Made by a program: the position numbers and the translations under genes. This document shows, in pieces, positions 36,601 through 45,066 of a DNA stretch of 45,978 bases. The DNA lies in IMG/VR virus record IMGVR_UViG_3300020060_000004, positions 1 to 45,978 of that record. One strand, given 5' to 3'. The DNA is from a virus. The number at the start of each line of letters is the position of its first letter. The first letter of the stretch is position 1. The notes below the pieces were generated by a model. It was given only the letters and a program-made list of their open reading frames with translations. It was not told the origin of the DNA and made no database searches.

Positions 36601-37348
36601 GGGCAGTAGGTTCGTCTATCTTATTACGGATCTCATCAGGAATCGTGATCTTAGGCTTGCTAGCCGGTAAGCCAGGGAAGTCTAAAACACTCTGCGGAGT
36701 CGTAAAGCCAGGCTTAGTCTTAAGAGGTTCCGGAATTACTGGTAGGTCTACAGGAGCCTTCAACGCCTCGGGAAGTTTTACTTCAGGCTTAGAAGCTAAA
36801 CCAAAGTTCTCTGGGACGAGGGGTTCACCAGAGCGAAGCATCTTCTCAGCGGCGGGCAGCTCACTAACAGCCTTCTCAGCTTTACCTAATCCAGTAGCTC
36901 CCTTAATACCCTTAAAAACTTTACCGATAGCTGCCCCAGGAATATAAGTCGTGGGGTCTAACAAAATGTCCAAGGCTAGGCCAGCAATGGCGGTGTCTCC
37001 ACCACGGGGATTACCACTACCGGGCCTAGCCAGGACATCCTGGAAGGTTGTCTTCTGAGTCCCCGCTAAACCACTCATGGCAGACGCGAGAGGATTAGGG
37101 TTAGGCTGGTCTAAGAAGTCCTTCACAGTATTAGCAATAGCGTAGTTGGGACGGGAAAGAACGTCGAAAATCTTACTCATCCATGACGGATCGTTCTTAA
37201 CATCTCCAGGCCCACTAGCCTTGCTTGATTGGGAGTTTAAGAGAATGTACTTAGCAACGTCAGCACTTTTAACCCCTAAAGGCTTACCGCCTAGGGGTTG
37301 TTTTAAGTAATTCTTGAGAGTCTCGTTAGCAAACTCAGGAATTGCCAT
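33608..37348 (-). CDS. Giant internal virion / ejection protein
   Basis: This 1246-residue protein is the largest in the genome. The N-terminal 250 residues include LDILLDPTTYIPGAAIGK, a pattern found in large phage minor-head or internal proteins. The rest is mostly helical, with RPAHHIRNLIGDVYMGMLDG and RRIIPFYSWMRKSTPVLLEG. In podoviruses such proteins form the internal core and are ejected into the cell to build a channel. It lies between the Gln-rich proteins and the virion transglycosylase, as an ejection cassette would. Confidence 0.72.
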   Translation of the reverse strand: MAIPEFANETLKNYLKQPLGGKPLGVKSADVAKYILLNSQSSKASGPGDVKNDPSWMSKIFDVLSRPNYAIANTVKDFLDQPNPNPLASAMSGLAGTQKTTFQDVLARPGSGNPRGGDTAIAGLALDILLDPTTYIPGAAIGKVFKGIKGATGLGKAEKAVSELPAAEKMLRSGEPLVPENFGLASKPEVKLPEALKAPVDLPVIPEPLKTKPGFTTPQSVLDFPGLPASKPKITIPDEIRNKIDEPTALPVDKEVPGQLAFNLPGLNVKKTREAVKIATAEKATKIVAGLADGNIADALKLAPVPKLKLAPIHNKFADEILAKFNPEKASATLNKTHPDTLNAKQQVKLWYSAKAKAEQMVFRKGRDAAKVQSDIYDNTRKIYQASESKLMEAGKIPRIGTGENVNLSSVMDDLAIRGINVTDQHLREFGTELKAGSEISGAVERLRARGAITDSIPAKKIVDAIADSKAATKPGASGISDVQTKNWDKFLKDFSKYVAQDTLSPAGAKATDKLVNEAINSGKSAAYIKTEQMAKQIDEVVATGKQNLKVNHALTLALEKDLGVIPKWAQNDNKAVEAVMGRVATWFGQQDLRAESLNAIASAAATAEARGKVLNKMFTGYDAGERAEAFRLAQGTGVASTARIVELTKGIKVMMDDLLSKVSGSSVLIRSGVDRDMLNKWMRRYGTQFQFSKSHKFDSAFTGEKMDFSKGTDWLDSWRAHDIGKMDPAEWMYKSMQAMEQATREKALFEDMGERFGSSVYGKGFTTKIEGHPYLAGYHFPPEIAKQIPRVVKDWTLGTPENRAALRLYDKVLSSWKTLATIYRPAHHIRNLIGDVYMGMLDGVVSVKPYKLALRVQRQMKGAYETMQDIDKMVEIGAVSKRELAPLPGQTLFSNKSGVKFTAEQIAAVAHQKGLFEHVKTLEDIIDLGQARGGVSLQNPLGGKIAGLARGASELESHNTRLAHFIDVVMKSRGSDLPKIFEEASRRSRKFHPSGIDLTAFERNVMRRIIPFYSWMRKSTPVLLEGMVMNPRITVLPSKIGEALQSAQGIDTSRDQPFPVDQMFPEWLRNEGVGPIGLPDGALGKFSNQAVPGYVQAGVGLNPIASLMQELQHPGKTIGSSLTPLVQIPLETMITGRKTFTGEPITGPEAAPGALSQYMGEQIPLWSAVQGMTGLTPTGGQTKRADLSGNQSGKEAVVNWLTGLGIKGTGQYVKSAQYEANAPIQAAKKAAKTDFLSELREKMGG

Positions 37349-37354
37349 CCGCGC

Positions 37355-38650
37355 CTACCCTCTACCGAAGTACTGTAACGCCGCATCCCTTAGTGCGTTA
37401 ATCTCTGGTCCGGATAATCCTTGCTGCCTGGCCTGCTCTACAATCTGCTCAGCCTTAGCCTCAGGAGTAGCGTTAGAACCTGTCTGCGGGTCTAGTCCAC
37501 TCTTGATAAGGCCCTGGCTTAAGCCACCAACGAAAGTATCTAAGCCTCGCTGCGCAGCACCCTGGTCCAAGCCGAGAGACATCAGATACTTAGGTACGTC
37601 CTGTAGAGTCTTAACACCTGTAGTCTTATTCAATCCAGCCATCTTAACCTGCGCATCTAGTGCGTCAGAATTAAGTCCACGGCCTAAGTTGATAGACGCT
37701 AGGAAGTTGTTAAAGTCAGACTGACTGCGATCGAGAGCATTCTTCTGAGATTGCTGTTGCATCTGGCTCTTATTAGCAGTATAAGCCTGAGCCTTAGCAG
37801 CCTCGTTAGCGCCAATCTTGTCATTGTACTGATTCAGTAATTCGGTAAGCTGAGACATGATGTCAGCCGACCTCTGGGTACCCTCAGTACGAGCCATAGA
37901 GCTACCCTTTTGGGCGTAGTCTACTGCTCCTTGCTTCTCCGTCGTAAGCGCCGCCGCTTGGGTTTGTTTATCAGTATTAGAGCGATTGACAAAGTACTCT
38001 TTGTCACGGGCTTGTCCTGGAGTAATACCAGGAGCTGCCGCTTGAATGTTAAGGCGCTGGAATAAGTCCTCTTGCTGCTTCTGAGTATCATTGTACTGTT
38101 GCTCAATCCCAGAGTTTAGCTGGTCATACTGCTGATTACTCTTACCAGTAGTCTCATCATAGTTCTTCTGAATGCCAGGAATATCTCCCTGCAAAGAACC
38201 ACCAAGCTGGTTAAAGATGTCAATGACACTCTTCTGGTTCTGTTCTCCACGACGCGTCGCTGCCGCCGCTTGGCTGCGTAAGCCAGCGATAACCGGGTCA
38301 TACTGCGCACTTGCTGCCGCCCTAGCGCCTTCCTCAATGCCCGAATCATTCATATAACGACTTGGGTCAGAGAGTGCTCTAAGTTGGTCTAGGATGCTAT
38401 CTGTAGATGACTGATCTTCATCACCGCTAGCAAACGGACTCATGCTGTCAATTAAGCCAGTAGTGGGATACTTGTAGCTAGGAGAAGGCAGTGGGTTACC
38501 GGCATAAGCCCTAGTAATCGGCTTTCTGCCATTGAACAGAGGGCTATTCTTAACAAATTGGTTAGCTTGTGCTTGAAATCCCTCGTTCTGCATAAAGCCG
38601 AGATTCGCAGAAGGCCGAAGAAGCTCAAGGGCATCAGTAACCCAAGACAT
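37355..38650 (-). CDS. Gln-rich internal virion protein
   Basis: This 431-residue protein is rich in Gln, Ala, Asn and Ser, with long amphipathic helices (AAAATRRGEQNQKSVIDIFN, YNDTQKQQEDLFQRLNIQA). There is no signal peptide or membrane helix. Composition and position between the giant protein and smaller Gln-rich genes suggest an internal core component ejected with DNA. It ends six bases before the giant gene start. Confidence 0.6.
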   Translation of the reverse strand: MSWVTDALELLRPSANLGFMQNEGFQAQANQFVKNSPLFNGRKPITRAYAGNPLPSPSYKYPTTGLIDSMSPFASGDEDQSSTDSILDQLRALSDPSRYMNDSGIEEGARAAASAQYDPVIAGLRSQAAAATRRGEQNQKSVIDIFNQLGGSLQGDIPGIQKNYDETTGKSNQQYDQLNSGIEQQYNDTQKQQEDLFQRLNIQAAAPGITPGQARDKEYFVNRSNTDKQTQAAALTTEKQGAVDYAQKGSSMARTEGTQRSADIMSQLTELLNQYNDKIGANEAAKAQAYTANKSQMQQQSQKNALDRSQSDFNNFLASINLGRGLNSDALDAQVKMAGLNKTTGVKTLQDVPKYLMSLGLDQGAAQRGLDTFVGGLSQGLIKSGLDPQTGSNATPEAKAEQIVEQARQQGLSGPEINALRDAALQYFGRG

Positions 38651-38652
38651 AA

Positions 38653-39252
38653 TTAGACTCCGTACTGCTCCGCGCGCCTACGAATAGCCGCTTCTCTGGC
38701 TGCCTGCTGCTGCAAAGTCTGCTGACTCTGGTAGCGACCTTGTTCCTGGTCTAACGAGCTCATAGCTTCGGTCTTCTTACGACCTAATTCCTGTGAACGA
38801 GTATCAAACTCAGTGTTGTACTTACCGACTGCATCACCATAGAGACCGGAGCGAATCATTCCGCGTGCGCCGAAGTCATCTTCCATGTTATCCAGATCTA
38901 AGACCTTCTGATCACCCATCGCCTTAGACGATGCGTTGTAATCAGACTCCATGGTTCCCTTACGTCTAGTAACGTCAGCTAAGAACTGCTGAAGTGCGTT
39001 ACTAAAGTCACGCATTTGCTGATTATAGCCGGTATCCTGGTTAAGGAAGGTATTCAAGTCAGGAGCAGCAGGGGCTGTAGGAGCACCACCAGAAGGAACA
39101 CCACCAGTTGCCTGGTAGCGGCCTGAATTAGTAGCAGCTGCCTTCTTCACGATAGTAGAAGACGCCTTAGGTTTAGTAACCATGTTAGTACCGGCGCCAG
39201 CAGCGGCAGTAACGCGACTCGCCGAATTAGTCGGATCGCCGAAAATAGACAT
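38653..39252 (-). CDS. Gln-rich small internal virion protein
   Basis: This 199-residue protein has an N-terminal third of low complexity (Ala, Gly, Pro) and then a helical part with DFSNALQQFLADVTRRKGT and SLDQEQGRYQSQQTLQQQAA. It resembles the neighbouring 431-residue protein in composition, and both may belong to the ejected core. It overlaps the upstream gene by one base. Confidence 0.6.
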   Translation of the reverse strand: MSIFGDPTNSASRVTAAAGAGTNMVTKPKASSTIVKKAAATNSGRYQATGGVPSGGAPTAPAAPDLNTFLNQDTGYNQQMRDFSNALQQFLADVTRRKGTMESDYNASSKAMGDQKVLDLDNMEDDFGARGMIRSGLYGDAVGKYNTEFDTRSQELGRKKTEAMSSLDQEQGRYQSQQTLQQQAAREAAIRRRAEQYGV

Positions 39253-39473
39253 TACACACTCCTTTGAGCGTTAGCAGAGGCGTAGTCGCCCTTTTGAGTA
39301 GCCTTTAACTTATTCAAGATGGCCTGACGCCTAGCCGCTGCCCTTGCATCTCGTTCTCTGTAACCTTGTTTATCTACAGGGCCGTTAGTAGGGTTTGGCC
39401 TACCTCCACCATAGACTCGGTTACCGACCAGGTAAGGAGCTACAGAAGCCTGCTGTCTGCTTAAGTAAGCCAT
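39252..39473 (-). CDS. Small basic structural protein (73 aa)
   Basis: This 73-residue Arg- and Gln-rich protein (YLSRQQASVAPYLVGNRVYG, RERDARAAARRQAILNKLKA) overlaps both neighbours by one base. No domain is recognised. It probably belongs with the internal virion proteins. Confidence 0.6.
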   Translation of the reverse strand: MAYLSRQQASVAPYLVGNRVYGGGRPNPTNGPVDKQGYRERDARAAARRQAILNKLKATQKGDYASANAQRSV

Positions 39474-41638
39474 TATGTAAGCCCCTTAGAGACTCCTTGT
39501 TTCACGGCCGTAACGATGCTCATCGTAAACAGTCTAGCAGGCCCATCCCCTGTAGATCCATCAGTTATTAACTGGACAGAGAAATTGATCTGCCTATATC
39601 GTAATGATTTCAAGAACTTCACGAAACGTCTAGCTGTGCCAGTCTGGGTCATGACAACTGTCGTTACCCCAGAAGATGCAGTAATAGGCTGTGCCCACGT
39701 CTGTAACTGATTCCATCTGTAAGCCGTTAGCTGAGCCCACGTTACAGAGAAAGATACAGTAATAGGCGCAACTGTTCCTACAATATTTCTGTTAGTAATA
39801 ACATCCGCTCCCCACCACCATAATCGCTTATACTGGTTAGGCACAGCCATATCAAAATTCTTAGTTTTAACTACACAAGTGATGTCAGCTTTTACGTTAA
39901 GCATGTTAGCAATAGCAATGTTATCGAACTGCACATTTGGAGTAACGTTAGTATTAGGTCCAGAAATGAACGACCCAATGCGCAACCCTCCAACTGTGAA
40001 AGTAGCGTCAACAGCTGACACCATATAAGCCATTGGCTCAGGTAGAGACGCCTTCCACATCTTAGCAGAGATAGTAGTACCATTGAGCCTAAATCTAAAC
40101 TGATACTTCTCGGCAGCTGCATACGTACCTGGAACTGCGGCAGTACCCAATAACGTAGCAGCACCGCCTACTACCTTGTAGATATCAAGGGAAGCATTAC
40201 CAACTAGATTATAGTTAGCTCGCATGAGATATGCATCAGAAGTACCAGCCGGTGCTACTCTTGCCCACGCATCTACTGTATAGACTCCACCTAATGCTAC
40301 TGCTGACATAGTGGCATCAAACGTGATATCTACAGCAGAGAACTGATCGTTGAGCTGACCTAGTACTGTAACACCTTTAGCTGCGTGTGTAATACGTCCG
40401 GTCCCGGCTGAAACTGACAGCTGGCTAGCTACACCGCCATCTTGCAACCAAGTTTGACCAGTGTTAGTTACGCCCCACGCGTTAGCTACTGTCCTCTCAA
40501 AGGTGTCAGTAATAGTGGGAGTAGGATCCATAGTCTGTTCAAAGGTCGTTGCTGTAGATTTATCGAACAGCTGAATCATAGTACGATAGGCTAAGATAGA
40601 TGAGCCTGCGTACCATTCGTCACCTGTAGTTAAATGAATGGCGACAACAGGACCAAAGTACTTAAGACGATCTCGTGCGCTAGTCCATTCCGACCAAGTC
40701 CTAGTACGGAGACCATACACATAAATACGAGAAAAATAACGAGCGATAAGCTTGTCGCCGACCAGGGCGAGGAATTCCTTTTCCGCCGCAAACGGCGATG
40801 GCGTTGTTTGGTCGTTGACAAAGGCTACCTTAGTGTTAAGACGGTTAAAGTCTAGGTTGATGATCTCATAGACCCAACCGTTGTGAAGTACGTAAACCTG
40901 GTTCTCATAGTTAATGACACAGTTAGACGTATCGACACCGATCGTCTCACTGATGCGCTTAACGGTAGCGTCTTCGGGACGGATATCATAAGCCAAAATG
41001 TACGAAGATTCATTTTTAAACAGAAGTAGGTTATCCTGATATACATTTACATCGATTAGGAAAGTTCCATCGCCCTGGCCAATATCAATAAAATTTGCAG
41101 GCGGCCATACGTCGAAGTTTCCAGCGTTAGTAAATGATACTCTTGATGTGTTAGCAGTAGCTGCAATACCAGGTACGACAAACAGGCGCTCTTTATGAAT
41201 TGCACAGGCACCACCTTGCGGAATAGCTGCAACAGCTACAAAACCACCAGAAGGATCCCACTTACCACCAGGATTAGCAGAACCAGGAGCTGATACTAGG
41301 TAGACCTTATCGGCGTACTGTACTGCACAAGAGGCACGGAAAGTAGTAGTGATGACGCTCCATACTCCATTGAGATATGAAAAGACACCGTTGCTATTAC
41401 TACCGATAAGATAGTGGACGTTGTTAAAGACACCTTCACATAACAGTACGATTCGTTCTGTGAAGCTTGAGTGTCCGTCTCGTTCCAACAGAGGGGGGCG
41501 ACTAACAAGAGATCCATCAATGTCTAAGTCCAGGTTAGTACTGGTTACCAATTCGGCATCAGCAATAGCGGTGGGGTCAGAACCTAAGTTCAAGCCACCG
41601 ATAAATGGACCTAGTCGAAGATTGTTACCACCAGACAT
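39473..41638 (-). CDS. Tail nozzle (beta-propeller) protein
   Basis: This 721-residue protein begins LRLGPFIGGLNLGSDPTAIA, an opening found in podovirus tail nozzle proteins. It continues with repeated beta-blade-like segments to about 330 (VLLCEGVFNNVHYLIGSNSN, IHKERLFVVPGI, YVYGLRTRTWSEW). A beta-sandwich-like insertion follows (about 390-560), perhaps carbohydrate-binding, and then a return to the propeller. It would form the hexameric tip below the adaptor. It follows the gp4-like adaptor gene, the usual order. Confidence 0.75.
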   Translation of the reverse strand: MSGGNNLRLGPFIGGLNLGSDPTAIADAELVTSTNLDLDIDGSLVSRPPLLERDGHSSFTERIVLLCEGVFNNVHYLIGSNSNGVFSYLNGVWSVITTTFRASCAVQYADKVYLVSAPGSANPGGKWDPSGGFVAVAAIPQGGACAIHKERLFVVPGIAATANTSRVSFTNAGNFDVWPPANFIDIGQGDGTFLIDVNVYQDNLLLFKNESSYILAYDIRPEDATVKRISETIGVDTSNCVINYENQVYVLHNGWVYEIINLDFNRLNTKVAFVNDQTTPSPFAAEKEFLALVGDKLIARYFSRIYVYGLRTRTWSEWTSARDRLKYFGPVVAIHLTTGDEWYAGSSILAYRTMIQLFDKSTATTFEQTMDPTPTITDTFERTVANAWGVTNTGQTWLQDGGVASQLSVSAGTGRITHAAKGVTVLGQLNDQFSAVDITFDATMSAVALGGVYTVDAWARVAPAGTSDAYLMRANYNLVGNASLDIYKVVGGAATLLGTAAVPGTYAAAEKYQFRFRLNGTTISAKMWKASLPEPMAYMVSAVDATFTVGGLRIGSFISGPNTNVTPNVQFDNIAIANMLNVKADITCVVKTKNFDMAVPNQYKRLWWWGADVITNRNIVGTVAPITVSFSVTWAQLTAYRWNQLQTWAQPITASSGVTTVVMTQTGTARRFVKFLKSLRYRQINFSVQLITDGSTGDGPARLFTMSIVTAVKQGVSKGLT

Positions 41639-41641
41639 CTT

Positions 41642-42298
41642 CTACCACTGATCTTCCGCTAATACCGTAATTGTGGGATACGTAGCTTCTTCTTTCCAGT
41701 CATCTCGACCACGAAGAACCCTAAGATCTCCTGCGATCTGTTGGCCCTTAGCACCTACTGCGTCCCAGTCTTCATCCATCTCATACGCGTAAGCGAGACA
41801 CATGCGGACAATAGTGGGATGATAAACCTCAGGCAGCTCAGGAATGTCTACATCAGATGCAACCAATATTGGCTTACGATTGTAGTAGATCTTCATAGCT
41901 GCTGCGAGATTATGATCAGGAGGGAAGAACAAAGTAATCTTATTTGCAAAGATCATATAGCAAATAGGAGTACCGTTACGAGAAGTGTTACCGTCCCAGC
42001 TACCGATGTACTCATTAAACTCGTTAATCGAGTAGCCCTTGAGCTGAGTATAAGCTACTTCTCCGGGAGCTTTATAAGACAGGCTGCGGAAGATAAGAGT
42101 ATCTACAGGAAGGGAATACTCAGCCTGCCCGGCTACTGATGCTGAGACAGCCGAAGCCTCGAATAAGCCTTCATTCTCCTTAGCAATTTCCATCTGCGCA
42201 TCGTTGATATAACGAATCAGATCAGTATCATCGATCTGTACACCTGACTCATCACCGAACGCCCGCTTAACGCGTGTCTTAATCTCCCCAACGTTCAT
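41642..42298 (-). CDS. Head-tail adaptor (gp4-like)
   Basis: This 218-residue protein has an N-terminal helical region typical of P22 gp4-like / T7 gp11-like adaptors: VGEIKTRVKRAFGDESG, DTDLIRYINDAQMEIAKENE. A beta-rich middle (AGQAEYSLPVDTLIFRSLSY) precedes a C-terminal helix (IVRMCLAYAYEMDEDWDAVG). It would dock under the portal and hold the nozzle. It is immediately followed by the nozzle gene. Confidence 0.8.
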   Translation of the reverse strand: MNVGEIKTRVKRAFGDESGVQIDDTDLIRYINDAQMEIAKENEGLFEASAVSASVAGQAEYSLPVDTLIFRSLSYKAPGEVAYTQLKGYSINEFNEYIGSWDGNTSRNGTPICYMIFANKITLFFPPDHNLAAAMKIYYNRKPILVASDVDIPELPEVYHPTIVRMCLAYAYEMDEDWDAVGAKGQQIAGDLRVLRGRDDWKEEATYPTITVLAEDQW

Positions 42299-42754
42299 TT
42301 ATATTCTGTTCCTCTCATCGTCCATCTTGATGAGCTTACCTGTAGATTCGTCCTTACCCATCTTCAGGTAGTTAATCTTACTGCGGTGAAGGAACTCAGC
42401 CTTATCCATCTCTTCTTCGTACTGATCCATACGAGCTTTCTGTTCCATCAATGTCTTAGCATTGTTCATAGCCTCTAAGCGAGTGAGAACGTCACCGTGC
42501 TTGTTATCAGCCATAAACAAACCGGTAAGTATATCCTCTGGGCTATCTAACTCACTGGCATATGTGACGATGTGCTGAGTCTGATTATCGAAGATTACGT
42601 AGGGCTTACGGTCATCACGAGTACGCTTATCGGGCGGGATCCACATAAGCTGTAGATTGTGATCGTAATCTTGGATGAGCCTAGCTAAGCGCTCAAACCC
42701 CTCATTGACCCATTGACCGTCATCTGTAGGAATGAAAACCATGCTATCCACCAT
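42299..42754 (-). CDS. Hypothetical virion protein (151 aa)
   Basis: This 151-residue protein has an N-terminal half that mentions a beta-strand-like segment (RKPYVIFDNQTQHIVTYASE). The C-terminal half is a charged helix (MDQYEEEMDKAEFLHRSKIN). It overlaps the upstream DUF4082 gene by 11 bases and abuts the adaptor gene. It may be a connector or chaperone. Confidence 0.6.
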   Translation of the reverse strand: MVDSMVFIPTDDGQWVNEGFERLARLIQDYDHNLQLMWIPPDKRTRDDRKPYVIFDNQTQHIVTYASELDSPEDILTGLFMADNKHGDVLTRLEAMNNAKTLMEQKARMDQYEEEMDKAEFLHRSKINYLKMGKDESTGKLIKMDDERNRI

Positions 42755-43478
42755 TCGCTATAAGTTTACACAATCTCCAGTAATGAACTGCTGGAGTTGC
42801 GTCAGTCTTAGTAATGACTGTTTGACCACCAAAGGCAAGTGTCAGTACCATGAGATCCACATTAGAGATCTTCTGAGGTTCTACTAAGCTCAATTGCGTT
42901 AACATACGTTGTCTAGCAATATCCGCTACTGATCCTACCACGCCGCCCCCTCCCGGGGTGTCTGTAATAATTACGTCAACCCAGAAATTACCTCCACCAA
43001 ATGTGGAAGTAGGATAAATTAGAGCGCCCCCAGTAGTGAAAGAATCCTGGCCGTCTTGCGAATTAGCTGAATCCACAATATGGAGAGGACCATTAATGAT
43101 CCCACCAAATCCAGCACCAGGAGATACAAAGTAGCCACTAGTAGCTGTGTAATTAGTAGGGAAGAATATAGTACCTTTATAATGTTGGTTCTGCGTTAGT
43201 CCTACAGGAAGGGCCAAATCCTTACGCTGCCAGCCTATCCCTGCTAACGCTTCGAATTTTGCATCAGTCCCGGCAACTGCTGAACCTACTCCAGGTCCGT
43301 CAATTTTATAGCAACGTGCATCAGGCAATCCTAAGATGCCTACGTCTCCTCTGTAGAATCTAAATCCCTTAAAATAGAGATTAGGTTGATCTACAAAGAA
43401 CTCAACGCCAAGCGAAATAGGCACATCGGAAGCAAGGGTGTTAGGACCATTGCCTACGAAGCCTACCCACTCAGTCAT
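42744..43478 (-). CDS. DUF4082-domain virion protein
   Basis: This 244-residue protein has a core (about 20-185) that matches DUF4082: GVEFFVDQPNLYFKGFRFYR, FPTNYTATSGYFVSPGAGFG, then TGGALIYPTSTFGGGNFWVD. DUF4082 is a beta-sandwich domain usually found next to carbohydrate-active modules. On a phage particle it is a strong candidate for sugar or receptor binding. A small helical tail (about 195-244) may attach it to the virion. It follows the terminator hairpin at 43497-43528. Confidence 0.75.
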   Translation of the reverse strand: MTEWVGFVGNGPNTLASDVPISLGVEFFVDQPNLYFKGFRFYRGDVGILGLPDARCYKIDGPGVGSAVAGTDAKFEALAGIGWQRKDLALPVGLTQNQHYKGTIFFPTNYTATSGYFVSPGAGFGGIINGPLHIVDSANSQDGQDSFTTGGALIYPTSTFGGGNFWVDVIITDTPGGGGVVGSVADIARQRMLTQLSLVEPQKISNVDLMVLTLAFGGQTVITKTDATPAVHYWRLCKLIANGG

Positions 43479-43489
43479 CTAATCTCCTT

Positions 43490-43528
43490 ACAAAGAAAGG
43501 AGGAGTACGCGGGATCGCACTCCTCCTT
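43490..43528 (-). terminator. Intrinsic terminator/attenuator after capsid genes
   Basis: On the minus strand AAGGAGGAGT (43528-43519) pairs with ACTCCTCCTT (43506-43497) and is followed by the U-rich TTTCTTTG. It lies between the capsid-side gene (43545-43817) and the DUF4082 gene. It would reduce downstream expression so that capsid and scaffold mRNA is more abundant than tail mRNA. Confidence 0.8.
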
Positions 43529-43544
43529 CCTAGCTTCTTAGCTC

Positions 43545-43817
43545 TTACTTCCGATCTTCTTCGAGATCCTGGAATAAGCTAAGCTGTTCTTCGTCCTTAG
43601 GATCTTCCGCCTGAGGAGGATCCGTATCTTCTACCAACGGAACCGAACGGTTCTCGTTCTGGTAAGAAGTGCTGTCGACTGCATAGTCCTTAGGAGCGGC
43701 AGCAATGCCTAACCGCTCACAGACCTGATCGAGACGGCTAAGACCAAGCGCATCATAAAGATACGCTAGGTTCTTAGCCTGAGCGGTATCGTAGTTACTC
43801 CAGTCACGCCCTGCCAT
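43545..43817 (-). CDS. Small acidic protein after capsid
   Basis: This 90-residue protein has a helical N-terminus (YDTAQAKNLAYLYDALGLSR) and a strongly acidic C-terminus (EDTDPPQAEDPKDEEQLS). It begins 11 bases after the capsid stop and ends before the terminator. A head accessory role is plausible. No family is recognised. Confidence 0.6.
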   Translation of the reverse strand: MAGRDWSNYDTAQAKNLAYLYDALGLSRLDQVCERLGIAAAPKDYAVDSTSYQNENRSVPLVEDTDPPQAEDPKDEEQLSLFQDLEEDRK

Positions 43818-43828
43818 GTTAGAACTCC

Positions 43829-45046
43829 TTAACCTTCGATAAGGTCGGACAGTAACCCATGCGAGTTACGCCGGTGAGTACCAAGCTGGCAGTACTTGAA
43901 CATCATGCACTGGTACGCGTCATAGCTACCAGCGGCATCGATGATTCGCTGCCAGTTAGAACCGTCGCGGTTCATGAAGGACCAGTCGCCTTCCTGGTAC
44001 AGCTTCAGTTCCTTCTCGTTAATGAAGTACATACGGTTAGGCTGGCAATCGAAGTCCGAGATTACAGGAATCTCGCCATTGTCAGTCGTAAACGCAAGAC
44101 CCTTGAATCCACCAGTGAATTCCTTCGTGTCTGTATAGCGCCTCTGCTGCACTAACAGGTTGAAGTATGCACGGCGAACACCAAGGGATGTGAAGATAAC
44201 CGACGTGCTACCACCTAAGGTACGAACATCGTCGACCATCTTAATCATGAGACCCTCGGAAAGTGCACGAGGAGTACCCGGAGAACCAGTGTTATTGCTA
44301 ACAGTGGCCTTCCACACGGGCTCAACAGTCGGGTCAATGTTGTACAGAGTACCCGTGCTGTTAACGATCTGGCGGAAACCAATGGTTTCCTTACCCTGAG
44401 AAGCACTACGCACCATAACGTCAGTGGCAACGGCAGTACCGTCAGCACCATCGTAGGTGACGACTAAGGTAGCAGTGTTGATTGCCGTGATCTCACGGTT
44501 CTGCACCTTAGGCGTAGCTAACGTAATGTCCCAGATGTCAATCTGCATACCGACTTCGAGATACTGCACAGTGTCAACGGTGACAGTGTTAGCACCATCA
44601 GCGGTAACGGCTGCCAGCGTACCCGCAGAGGTACCATAGATCTGGCGGTTCATGTCCTTAGACAGAGTCTGACGCAGACCCTCTAATTCCTGCGTTAACG
44701 CACTAGCGAACGCCTGGAAGTTCTTGTCTGCCAGTTCCATCGTCTGACCGGTAAGGCTAGCAGCACCGTAAAGGTAAGCTAATCGAACACGAGCAGCCGC
44801 GTACTTCTGGCTCTTCGGGTTGGGGAGGGGCTCGTTCTCATTACGAGCACCAATACCGTGGTTACGGCGAGTACGAATCGGGAAGGCTACGTACTTACCA
44901 CCAACTTCGTTAGTGATACCTTCCGTAGAGTGCTCGATCCGCTTGAGAGTAATAAGGTCACTCTGAAGCTGATCACGCAGACGAGGCTCGTAAACCTCTT
45001 TCAGTAAGTTGTCCACCACCGTCATAGTGGTTGAGCCACCGGCCAT
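43829..45046 (-). CDS. Major capsid protein
   Basis: This 405-residue protein starts MAGGSTTMTVVDNLLKEVYE and continues with features common to HK97-fold coat proteins of actinophages. These include a basic segment (RTRRNHGIGARNENE), a long helix (LADKNFQAFASALTQELEGL), Gly/Thr-rich beta regions and a C-terminal half with a loop (QQRRYTDTKEFTGGFKGLAF). It follows the scaffold gene directly. It forms the icosahedral shell around scaffold and portal. Confidence 0.88.
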   Translation of the reverse strand: MAGGSTTMTVVDNLLKEVYEPRLRDQLQSDLITLKRIEHSTEGITNEVGGKYVAFPIRTRRNHGIGARNENEPLPNPKSQKYAAARVRLAYLYGAASLTGQTMELADKNFQAFASALTQELEGLRQTLSKDMNRQIYGTSAGTLAAVTADGANTVTVDTVQYLEVGMQIDIWDITLATPKVQNREITAINTATLVVTYDGADGTAVATDVMVRSASQGKETIGFRQIVNSTGTLYNIDPTVEPVWKATVSNNTGSPGTPRALSEGLMIKMVDDVRTLGGSTSVIFTSLGVRRAYFNLLVQQRRYTDTKEFTGGFKGLAFTTDNGEIPVISDFDCQPNRMYFINEKELKLYQEGDWSFMNRDGSNWQRIIDAAGSYDAYQCMMFKYCQLGTHRRNSHGLLSDLIEG

Positions 45047-45066
45047 TAGAACCTCACTTTAAGGAG

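Noticed and set aside
35553-36947. Two long plus-strand frames (174 and 236 codons) inside the giant virion gene
   Set aside because: They are antisense to a long coherent gene, have Ser/Ala/Leu-rich shadow composition and no ribosome sites.
37271-37299. Hairpin AACCCCTA/TAGGGGTT with a short T-run on the plus strand
   Set aside because: It lies inside the start of the giant minus-strand gene and is explained by codons for the repeated PLGG/KPLG segment. The tract is on the non-transcribed side.
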